Source: Lutjanus erythropterus
Lineage: Eukaryota; Chordata; Actinopteri; Lutjaniformes; Lutjanidae
Length of the DNA: 64,000 bases
Direction of reading: 5' to 3'
Assembly: GCA_020091685.1 (NCBI GenBank)
Contig: CM034605.1
Location: 8,107,019 to 8,171,018, forward strand
Part shown: positions 13,001 to 25,000 of the stretch, piece by piece
Layout of the letters: the number at the start of each line of letters is the position of its first letter
Numbering within the stretch: the stretch's first letter is position 1
Position numbers and translations under genes: made by a program
The notes under the pieces: generated by a model
The model's database searches: none
Seen by the model: only the letters and a program-made list of their open reading frames with translations
What the model was told of the DNA's origin: nothing

Positions 13001-16000
13001 ACAAGACAGAAGATAACAGTAACATAAGATAAAATCAACAATAGATCATCAAATAAGTGAAACTAAATGGGCTCATTCTGATCATTTTGTGTTTGATATT
13101 TAGGAGTTAAAATCTGGATGACTATGTCAGTACTTTCCAGGCAGGATCATGATGACCAGTGAGAGAGAGACAACAGTTAACATTCTTGCCCTTGAGGCTA
13201 ATGTCAGTTGGCAACGTTACTACTGTTGACAGATATTAAAACTGAAAGTTAAAATCTCACCTCCAGTTCTTGCTGAAGAATAGACAACCCCTAAGCATTT
13301 TCTAATTTTTCTTTACATTGTTTTCTTCATGAGATCATGAGAGGTGATGTGTCGCTCCCTCTGGCATGATAGTCTCAATAATATCCTGTAGTGTGTGATG
13401 TACCATTATTTTCAGATTTTGTCTTGTGTGCATTTTAGAGAGGAATAAAGTTTCTTCTTATGTGCAGGCCTACTTCAAAATCAGTTTGGATTTTAAAACC
13501 CCTGTAGCCTGACAGTGGCTTAAGTCTAGTAGGATTAATTTTTAGTCGATGAAGGCGCCTGATTCCTTTCCCAGGGTTTCTTCTTTCTGTGTCCTGAAAT
13601 AAGAATGGTATTCCCTCTGTGTGTGTTCTGGTGTGCTTTAGGGAATGGAAAGCACCTGCCATGGGCCCAGGAATAGTAACCTTCCTCTGACATGCACTCA
13701 CTCATAATCTGTTTAGCCTCATTAAGCTCATTATGTTGGACCACCTGCCTGTCTCGCTCTCTTTTCCTCACTGACTTACTTACAGTTAGTCCAGAGTGGG
13801 GACTATACGGGAAACAGGAGAAAAAGACAAGAAATTTGATATCTAAGTAAGAACGTAACAAATACTTCATCAGTAAAATATGAATTGTAATGGTTTTAAA
13901 TGTGTGAAAAGCAGAAATGTGGGACATTGCATTTATATTTCATGCTCCTTCATTACCACATTTTATCAAAACCCTGTACTGACACACTTGTGAATGGACT
14001 CTCCTTAACCAAATATAACTCCACCTACATGTCGACCAATGTGTGGTGAGATTATGTAACCAGTGGTGATGGAAAAAGACCAGTTTGTTGGTCTGCTTGC
14101 ACAGAGAATTCAAATTTACTCTCTGCACATATTTGAAACTATTCTTGTTCGCACTGATGAAAGAAATGGAAATCAAGAGTTAATAATTTATAAAGCTGAT
14201 TTGATTTGTACTTAACATTGGTAAATACTGCCTTTCAGTTTGCTTCCTGTTTTGACTCACCTGACAGTCTCGTTATGTGTTGAAATATTGGCATCATCCC
14301 TGAATAAACATCTCTGGTGCATTTGGCCCGAAAACCACATTGTTTCATATTCTTGTTGTCTGTTGTGAAGAGGTCATTCATTTGCTTCCATTTCAATGGT
14401 AAAGCATAATGACTGGGGCCCAAACGTAACAACCTCTGACAATGCATGGGCTGCTGTAGTCTAAACAGACAGAGACAGACTTTCTGTGGGTTGATTGGTG
14501 TCGTAAGCTTTCCAAATAGTTTTTCTCTAGATTTTAGTCACACATGGCAGCCAAAAATTCACCCTGTAGCCACTGTCATGTTGAGCTTGGGTTTAAAATG
14601 TCATTATCAATAGTATTGAGTGTCATTAAGATTTAAGATTTCCAGCTAAAATCTCTCTCTTATCTAACTTACAAACAACCTGCTTAAATTAGCCACCAGA
14701 CAAACATTCACTGGGTAAAAGTTCTCCGCTAACTTCACCTTGTAGGATAGCTACAGCTTGGTGATATTTCGAATACAGTCACTCTTAATAAAGGTTATTC
14801 GTTCTTTGGCGACGGACATCCTCCTTCAGGCTGAACTTATTACAGATGTGCAGTAGGTAATGTCCTGTCACCCTGTCCTGTCTCCATCGTCTAGAGGCAG
14901 CTGGAGGCCCACCAGGAAGAGGGCATGGTGGTGTCCCACATGGTGGTGGCTGGAGTGGGCATCTGGATCGCCTTCAGCTCTGGTTCCACTCTGCGCCTTT
15001 TCCACACAGAGACCCTGGAGCACCTGCAGGACATTAACATCGCCACACCTGTCCACAATACTCTGCCTGGTAAGACGTGCATGACTTTAAATTCTAGATT
15101 GTCACAATACCAATCCAGTTGATTTTCCAGTGGGTATTAAAAGGAAGATGTATTAATAATTTGGAGAAAAAGTCACCTGTCCAGGGTCTACAAATTTACA
15201 GATTTGAAAGTGATTTTAGTAATCTTAAATGTTATTTTCATTGGACAAATAAAATCTTGTATTCTTATTCCATCTCCAAAGTAACCAGAGGACAGTTATG
15301 GAGATAAAATGTTGAACGAAAAATATCAAACACACACACACAAACACCACCTATTGTTTAATCTTATTTTTGGTTAATTCTACACAATAAAAAAGAGAAA
15401 GAAAACATACTTTACTGTAGTATCCAGAGGTTTTTCTCACCTTGGAGAAGTTCTTGGTCCATGTACAGCAGCTTTACGGTTTAGTATTCAGTCATGGTGA
15501 CTCTGTTCTTACCACCTTTACTGCTTCAAACGCGCCTCTCAGCTGTCTTCGCCTGCCCTTGAGTCTCAATCAGTAATGTGATCCGTACGCCTGAGTCTGA
15601 AAGTGTCAAACCATCTGACGAAGAACAGCGCTGCATATTTGCTCTCTCTTTTGATATCTGATCTTGTTATCATTCAGTCAAATAAACTTATTCAAATGTG
15701 GCCCCACATTTGTGGACTGCGATACAGGTCCCATGACCTCATGTTTTCAAAGTGCTGTCTGACTTGGTGCCTGTCCGTAATTAGCTGACATCAGTGTAGG
15801 TGTTCATCCAGACAGCTGTTGTTATGGCAGGTCCTCTTTCAAAGCCTCCTCTAATCTAAACAGTGAATCAGGATCCTCTCATTTTGTCTCTGTTCATAGT
15901 GTTGCGAAAACACTTTTGACCTCATCAAGTCATTTTAAAAGACACTTAGTCTGGGAAAGGAAGATCTGGAGCCTGGATTTGAACACTTGTAAAAACAAAT

Positions 16001-19000
16001 AATGTGACATCCTTTTGATAAATGACCAAATATAGAATTATGATTTATGACATATCATTGAAATATACAGCACATTTACAGCTAAGCCTCTGGATGAGCT
16101 TGTAGAGTTCAGGATAAAATAACATTTCACAGATATCTGGAACATTAACGGTATCAAAGATCAAGAGCTTGTTTTGGAACTTGTGAACTAATTCATCACA
16201 GAAAAAGTAGAAATAACACATCTCCACTAGCAAGTAACCTTAATTGATCCAAATAGAATGCTGGTGCAAAATATTAACTGTAATGACATGACCTGTGCAA
16301 ATAAAACCTTATGAGAAGTAAGTGAGAACATGTTTTCTTTGTCATTTTGGTTAACAGAACTTCAGATGTGTTAAAACATACTTAACATAAACAACAATGT
16401 AGGAGTATCCAAAGGTTTCCTTTCTTGTCACGATTTTCTTATTGCTAAAAATATAGACAGGACACAACTGTTACATTGTGGGTCTTTTTACATTTCCAAT
16501 GGGTTCAAGACTCCTGTGATGAAGACTTTAGGATTTCTGAGGTAGTTTTAGTAGTCTGCCATTATTAGGCAATACCAGATGAGATATAAAAGGTCTGCGT
16601 TGTAAATTTAGATTTCTGGCACACAGGTGAGATATTAATGTTGAGTTTGTGCAGTTTAACAGCTGTTCTGTGCACAATAATGAACCAGTGCTTAGTGGAT
16701 TTTAAAACATTTGTCTTTGTGCAGTAATTCTGATGAGATCAGTGGTTTGTCCCTGTTTCAATGAGCAATTTACTTCACTTACATCATCCCACTGTCATTT
16801 CTCAACTTTGATCTCTATAAGGCGCTGCAGATGTAAACCTGTCATCATTAGATTGTAACATCTGCAGAACAGTGTCAGAGGCAAAACACGTGAGCCATAT
16901 CTCACAGTTAGTTTCATACCAGATTAGTTTGATTATAGGGAGCAGATATTGTCTTAGAGGCCCTGAAGAGCTCAACATATCATATATGTTGCGTATAGTG
17001 TGCATCCAGAACCAAGGACTGTATTGCATTGTGCCATAATAAAACAATAAACCACAAGAGACTGTGAATTACTGTGATTTTACAACAGCTAAGGGCCAGT
17101 GTTAAAACCCCTTAGCTGTTCTAACAGCACTGTAAACCATAGCCTCGCATGGCGTATTGCTTTTAGAAAACGGCCAATGCATATACCTACCAAGGTTTCA
17201 TAAAAACACACATCAACAAACACAGTTTTTCAGTGAAATTTAGCAGGATGGTTGCCCAGCAACACAGCAACACAGTGGAAAGCATGTCCTTTTTCCCTAA
17301 CTTTTGTTACTTTCCAACAATATCACTGAAACAAAAATTATATCACTGGCAATTGACATCATATCCAGAGAAAGGTAAGCAATAATAGGCTGTGAATAAA
17401 AACATGCATCGCTGGTCTGCTATGGATGGAGCATAAATCCCCGTAGGCTCTTTGTTTCTTTCGCCGGTGAGTCACTGATGTACCGGTTAAGCCTTACATG
17501 TAGGCCAGCATAACTGCTGAAACCACGGGGTTTATCTTCCTCATTTTCACAGTGGCATTAAACTAATGGAAAACCTGGTTTAGCTCTATTTTGGTGGTTA
17601 TTTTAAAATCTGGCTTTGTTTTTTGACTCAGTGTCTCCAGTCTTTTTTAAATGTTCTTCTCCCATCTGTTTCAGCCACTCATCCATGCTTAGCCGACCCA
17701 ATAATGAAAATTTCACAACAACATCTGACATTTTGAAACGGTTTCTTTGGCACAGTAATGCTGACGTAATGCAAGCAGGTGTGGTGTGTGTGTCAGGTGT
17801 GTGTTTATAGAGAACAGTCCAGCCAATCATAATCAAGCACAAGACTGTTTCGAACTCTTGGACATGTTCTTGAGCATGGCATTAGTTTTGTTTCTATGGA
17901 AATCATTGCCATCACAGTAGCTGATTTTATATTTAGTGTGCGACAGTTGGTTGTGAAACAGTTTCCTGCCACGTGTGTTTAAGCCAAATGTTGTCATAGA
18001 GGATGTTAATGTCAAATCAAATGATTGTTAGTGACAGTTGTCCCAGGCTGAAGTCATCAGAGTCGGCCTGCTGCTTTGGATCTTGTAATCTGCTGCGTTA
18101 CATCAGCTTGACCCAAAAACACACAGCCTAGAAGGATGATTGTAGTTGTTTTATTTTTGTTTTTTGTTTTTTTGGAGAGGGGAGATTGCTTCTGTTGATT
18201 TGAAGTCGGGATTTGTGCAGTCCTATTGCTGCTGCTTTCAGTCTCTTTTTCCTTCACGCTGACCTGTGCAGACAGCTGTGCTTTGGCATGCATTTCCTGA
18301 AGCATTATTCTTTGAAATATTGTCTTGAAGTTTTACATGAATATGAATACAGACAGTTGGCCCTTTGCCTTCCTCTTGAAACTGGACCGTACAGTGTTTT
18401 GATACTTAAATGAGGTTTTGATCCGAGTTGTGTTTTATGATGACATCTGAGGTTTAATCTGCATGTGTGTTCTGCTCTGCAGTTAATGACTAGCCTGCAG
18501 TTGTTCTGTGCTATCTCATCTTCAGCATCATTAGCAGTGCTATCATTAGCCCAGCTCTGCCTAGACTGTGTGCACATTCAGTCTTCAGAGGGACTTCTCT
18601 ATAATTGCCACAAGGCAGCAATAACATTCGAAAAAGGCATCAGAAGCATTTTGCTACAAAGTGACAAAAGCGAATGTGTGCAGAAAGCAGCATTTGTTGG
18701 ATCTCATGTAATTAGCCTTTGTGTGATGGTTTTAAATGTCACTTAGCTGTTGGAGCAGCTATGAAGACAGAATCTGACGCTGTGAAGGCTCAGAGGAAAC
18801 AAACTGCTGCACATAACCATCCACTTACTGCTTTTTGTATTCATGGCTGCCAAGCGTGTGTGTGTCACAGTGATAAACAGCATTCTGCAGACTCATGCTT
18901 CTGACTGCAGAGAATTATGGCAACAGTAGAAACACTAAAGCTGCGCTGCACCAACAAGGATTATTTTTTTAAATCATGGTTTATCTTAAAATTATGTTTC

Positions 19001-22000
19001 ACCAAACTTTAAAACTAGCTTAAAGTTAAGGAAGATTAAATTTAAACCTCTTTTTAAACCTCTTTAGTTTTTACAACTTTGAAACTGTAATCCAATATTA
19101 ACTTTAAACCTACACTTGAGGAGGTTTAACTTTTAAACTAGCTCCCTTTTTAAGATGGATTGAACAAAGAAAGTTGAGAGACAGACTCAACCCAGTTGAG
19201 TTTTATGATGCCTGTCTTCTGTCTTTCACTCCAATTGATCTGTTAAAACAGTCTGCCAGTTGCTGCCAGCCATTCTCATTCATTTAATTGTTTGGCAGAA
19301 TCGCCCAATTAATTTGGCCAGCAACTTTTTTTTCAAACGAGGAGAAATTAGTGCTTTTCTGTCGAGTCATCATAAGTATGCTAACTAGGCTAAACCACTT
19401 TTTAGCTAGCCCACGTTTTGTTAACTTCTTAGCTAGCTAGCAAACAATGCAATGTTGCAAAAATTCTTTAGCAAGCTAGAAAACAATGTAGTGTTTTGTC
19501 AACTTTGCAGTTAGCAAGCAAACCGTGTAACATACTTACTGGGTTCTGACAGCATGCAAATTTATTTTTTATTTATTTTACTTTAATCAAGCAAGCATCT
19601 CCATATTAATTTAACTTAGTTTTGGATTGCGTCAATAAACTTGGATTTACTAAACTGAGATTCATTTTCAATTGTGCAACAGAGTATTTACTCATTTTAA
19701 ACCTAGTTTTGCTACAGTCTATATTAAATTGATCTTTTTTGGTGCAACACAATCTTAATTTTTGAGATGATCAACTGCTGGGAGTAACCACCCTCACTTG
19801 ATACTGTGGCAGACTCGCTCTGATACGCAGTGTTTAGAGTTGCAAGAGGAAGGCCTCTTCGCCAGACAGATGTGAATGATAAAAGCGGCCTGCTATGGGA
19901 CCTGACTGCCCATATTGGCTAATAGGATCCATGCAACCGCAGAGGAAGCTGGTTCTGGGACAGACCGCCACCACACATGAAAGCTTTCATCCTCTGGGCC
20001 TCGCCATTAAGAGCTCACTTCCTCTGATAACAGTATTGGGTCCATGGATTGTCAGTCAGCATGGAAGTCAAATGTTTTTCACACAGTTTAAAGGGCAAAG
20101 AACTACAAAAACTAAAAAAAAAAAACTATGAATATGTATATTGCTTTAAAATTTGTTTTAATTCAAGTGGATCATGTGGAGTCCACACCACAACTGTAAC
20201 GATGATAGTGGCGAATGATGTTGTCACTTTCAGAGTGATTTGATGAACAATAGAAACACTGACAGCCAATCAAGAACCATCCAAATTTACAGGGTATTGG
20301 TTAAAACTCATCAGTGGCTTACTTAACATAATATTAGGCTGTAAATGACACATAAAAACAGAATTTCACCTGAGACGTACTGCCAAACTCAGTTCATTTG
20401 TGCTTACTGATGTCATCTTTGACGTTCACGAGGATACCATCAAATTGATTTTGACTCATGTGAAAGCATGAATAAAAGAACAACAGAGTAACAACTGTAA
20501 CGGTCTCTTTGTCTTTGAAGAATTTCATGAACCCATATCCTTCTGGTTTTCTTTTTGTTTCTCTGTGCAGCATACAACAGTAAGAGGTCACAGCTGGATT
20601 GTGCAGTGCGTGCTTGGCGTGACTGTTTACAGAACCTTATAGTTCATTAGTGTGGATGCTCACATTGTTATTATTATAGTTATTGATATAGTTCTTGATG
20701 TGTTTGGATGACTCTTAAATCAACTATGAGGTTGTGTGGTTGTTATTTGAATATTTTAATATAACTGTTGCATGACGTCCACCTGTCTGCCTCTCTTGTC
20801 TGTGCTCTGTTGTGATCTATGCGTTTCCAGAATGCTCCACAGCAGTGTTTATCACTGCTGGCTGCTGCTGCTGTGGAGCAGAATGAAACCAAAAAATGTG
20901 CTGTTTCTGCACAAACTCTGATGTAATTGGAACTGCCAGCCAAACTGTTTGGACAGGAGGGACTGCCTGCAATTGATGTGCTAGAGACGAAGAGTGACGT
21001 GTCTTTCATCTGCAATATTGTCCTCTATTAATGTACATTTGCTGAGACACGAGCTAAAAATAATATCAGAAAATGACTAGAAGTGACACTGTTCTGATAT
21101 TTGATCTCTGATTTCTCCAGGAAGTCCACATAATAATGGAAGGATATTGCATTACAGATCCTAATGTGATTCTGGCTTTGTCTACACAGAACACACAATC
21201 AGGCTCACAATCAGAGACATGGGGCGTTGTCTTCAGTGTGAAAGCCTTTATAAATGGTGCAGTGTTAAAATGCAGGAGGTGCTTTAGGTGGGGTTATCCT
21301 TCTCATGTTCATGCATGTTGGAGTAATTCTACTACCTCCCGTTATTGCAGACAGGAGTTCCTTATCCAAGTGCTAAACAGACAGAAGGATAATAAGCTGT
21401 AATAGCAGTAATTTTCACTATAACTCATAGCTAGTGTTTGTGAAAGAATCCTTTACAGCTCATATTTTAGAGTAATTTAGTAATATTAGTAGTTGATTGG
21501 TTGATAATTTAACCATATTATATTCTCTCTATATTTCCAGGTCTTAATCTCATATATTCCTCTGAGTTAAAAGTTTTTAAGAAATAGAGATGCATATTGA
21601 ACCTCTTAGACTGTGGATTTGTTTTATTTAGCTTCTGTGGTACCAGGTGAGTCCCACTGAATTTCTCTTCCAAAGTAAAGCAGGACAAGGAATCCACATC
21701 AGGACAAGCTCAAAAGATGTAAATAATCATATATAAAATAAAATAAAAAATACTCATATTGGAGAAAAGGTGAGGAACACCATTCTGTAAGGTGTAAATA
21801 AAATAAAAATTTAATAAAAGAGCATATCTCAATGAGAACTTTAGAAAGAAGTAGTCCTCCATCACAGCCGACTGTACCGTGGTGATGTCTCAGAGGAAGG
21901 TAGGTAGCTGGCTGGCTGCTGCGGTGAGGGTCTAGTCTGCCTTTGTCTGCTGCTCTGTGACCTAAATAAGCAGCCATGCGTGGCCTAATGGGAGACAAAC

Positions 22001-25000
22001 ATCAGGGGGGTTTGTAAATAACACCTCCAGCTCTCCTTTGTTTGTATGCTACCATTGTTGCACACGTCCCAACATAGATAAGACACTTATGACTGAGTGA
22101 GCATTCACTCCCACGAAGACATGAGGACTGAGTAGACAGGACAGGACTGGGTAACATTACTGTAGCTCCAATGTGAAACACTTCCAGTTAAAACTTGTAG
22201 CTAGCCATCTATGTTGGTACTCACCTGTCACTCAAAGTGGGCACACCTTTAATTATGCATAACTTTAAACACCTTTTTAATACAATTTAAACATATGTTA
22301 TGAACAAACTCACCCAGTTGTCCAAAAAGACTTTCCCTGGAGAGTGAAATCATGACCCTCCCTACTCTGACTCTGACTGGCTAGTACTCGTTGTATTTGT
22401 TGGTTTGCGTTGATTCGGGTTTGGCAGGTTTAGGCATGAGGCGTGGGATTGGACAGGGTTAGAATAGGAATATCCGGGTAAGCCAATCAGAGGCAGAGTT
22501 TGGGCGATGACTTTGCTATCCTGGAAAAACAAAATGAATGGATGTCATGAATGAGGAGTTTAACTATAGAGATCAAAATAATTTTTTGTACCAGGCTACA
22601 AACATGTTACATGTTAGTATTAGCATTTAGTTCAAAGCGCTGTTGTATCTAATCTTCACAGAGCTCAGTCTAGCTCTTTGACATATAGCATGCTAAATCT
22701 TGCTCTTTCAGTGATGCAATCGCTAAAATTTGTGCTTGTATCATGAAGTGCACAAAATTTAAATAGAAAACACAGTTACTCACATTGTGCTGATCTGAGT
22801 TATTTCTAGACTGATTGAATGACTGATGTAGTGTATTATTGTAATGTTTGGGATTTGCTCCTCCCTCCTACTGTTGGTTGTCAGGACTAAGTGCAGATCA
22901 AAGTGGTGCTCTGCTGTAGGATCAGGGCCAGAGCTGGGCCATGTTGACGTTCGCTCTGGATTTATTTTAGTTCACCCTCTGGGTGGGGAACTCCAAATAT
23001 TATGAAAGGAGGAAGTTGAGCAAGGCCCCCAACCAGCGGTCTGTGTGTTTCTGCTCACTCTGGGCCCTCATTAGAAGCACATGTGGGCAGGACTCGGGGC
23101 CCAGTCTTCAACTGTACCTGCCTGCCTATCTGGCAGGATTCCTGGAAGTGTGGCAGTATGGCGTGTGTGTGCCCCATGCGAGGGGTCAGCTCTAGTGGGG
23201 GGGGTCAGGCAGAGAGACTGGCAGTAATTTTTCCTAAAGCCCAAGAGGATTACTTTGAGGGAGGAAATTCAAGTCAAGCTGTTGCAGCAGTAATGACTCA
23301 TGACAGTCTCGCCTCCCACATAGCAGCACCGAAAAGACTGTTTTTGCACAACCCCAGATTCTTATTACAATCATAAAAAATGATGATAAAAATGTCTGAG
23401 TAGATACCATTTGTTGCACAGCCTATTCCTGACAAAGTGTGGGGATGGTCTGAAATGAGAGCCAAATTCTACATAATAAGTCACCTAACACAGCCAGCCT
23501 GACTTTATTGCCATCCCCACTGAAAGCTGCTGTTAAGTTCACAGCTTTTACAGTCCAAAGCGACATCACAGTGATTTTTCTGACCAGGACGGAAGGGAAA
23601 AGGTCACATCAGATTGTCCTATTGTAACTGCCACAGAGGCAGAGCTCCTTGCTTAATTACAGCATTACGCTTCACTCATTCTGTTACATAACACTTTTGT
23701 GTTTGTTTGTTTGACTCAAAGTGGACCACAATGGGGCATTTTTCTGTGTTCAGACACTTGAAAAGAGCTGCTTTTATCCAGGCTCCTCTTTTTTTCTTAC
23801 GTTGCCCTGGAGACAAATAACCGTTGTCGCTGCAGAAATGCCCCCACTCACGAAAAAGATACACCCGCCCACCATGCTGTATTCAAGTGGTCCATTAAGT
23901 ATGCTCTTTTCTGACTGTACATGATATTCAAGTGTGCATACACATGGTGCATCTGTGTGAGGTCCAACAGGTTGTGCTTCTAAATCACTCTGGGTGATAG
24001 AACATTTGTTAGCTGTTTCTCTCAATATTTCTAACTAAATTTAATCTGTGCAAGATTAAAACTGTGATATGCTTGTATTTTTTCCACAGGGAACCAGAGA
24101 GTGTCGGTGAGCAGTCTGCTGGTCTGTCATGGTTTGCTGCTAGTGGGAACCAACCTGGGGGTGACTGTGGCCCTCTCTGTCCCCAGACTGCAGGGGATCC
24201 CCAAAGTCACAGGTAACACTGAAACATTACTGCATAATATATTCAAATTTTCTTACATGCAGGCCTGTAACTAACTGATTTTCATTATTAATTAGTCTCT
24301 TCAATTAATTAATCATTTAGATGTTGAAAACGTATCTATTAATCTGATGATTGTTTTCCCTGTTAATTGATTGATCATTTTGTCTATGAAATGTAAAAAA
24401 GGAAAAGAGAAGAATCTTGTTTTGTTGGTTTACATTGATATAAAACAGAAAAAAGCAGCAAATTGTCACATTTTAGAACCAATTAGAAAAAAATGACTCA
24501 AACATCATCAAAAGCATTTATTAAATTGTAATAAGAGTATAATGGATGTCAAAATAGTTGCCAATTAGTTTTCTGTCAATTGCAGATTGGAATCAGTTGA
24601 CTTGTGCAATTATATGTTTTTTTATTCCTAGGAGATTCAGCCGGGGTTAATATGCCTCGGAGATGTTTTAATGTATAAAATTGAGTGTGTTAAATATCTT
24701 CATGAATATCGAGTGACTGTCCCTGTTGTCAGGTCGGGGTATGGTGTCCTTACACGCTCATAACGGACCAGTCAAGTTCCTCACCGTGGCCACAGCCGTG
24801 TGTAACCGGCTCTCTGGCCTGCCATCCTCCACCCCTCCAACCTCAGTCCAGCCAACAGAGACAGATGACGGGGAGAACGCACAGCCCCCCTCAGATTTAG
24901 CCCTGACTCCCCCTCAGGGACGGGGTGTGTGGTTGGGAGAGGCTGGCTGTACCACCATGGCTCTCCAGGACTCCCTGTCCTCGTCCTGCGGCTCCCTAGC

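Larger units (their letters stand above)
15070..24089 (+). other. 9.0-kb ARHGEF10 intron
   Basis: No exon can be supported. It contains a possible inverted-repeat element (18945-19752) and a degenerate tandem repeat (19395-19530). Two GC-richer, non-repetitive blocks near 19850-20045 and 22985-23230 could be regulatory. Open stretches here are short and lack domains. Confidence 0.6.

Noticed and set aside
17762..17769. TGACGTAA, a CRE-like site
   Set aside because: It is a single short motif in a deep intron without supporting context.
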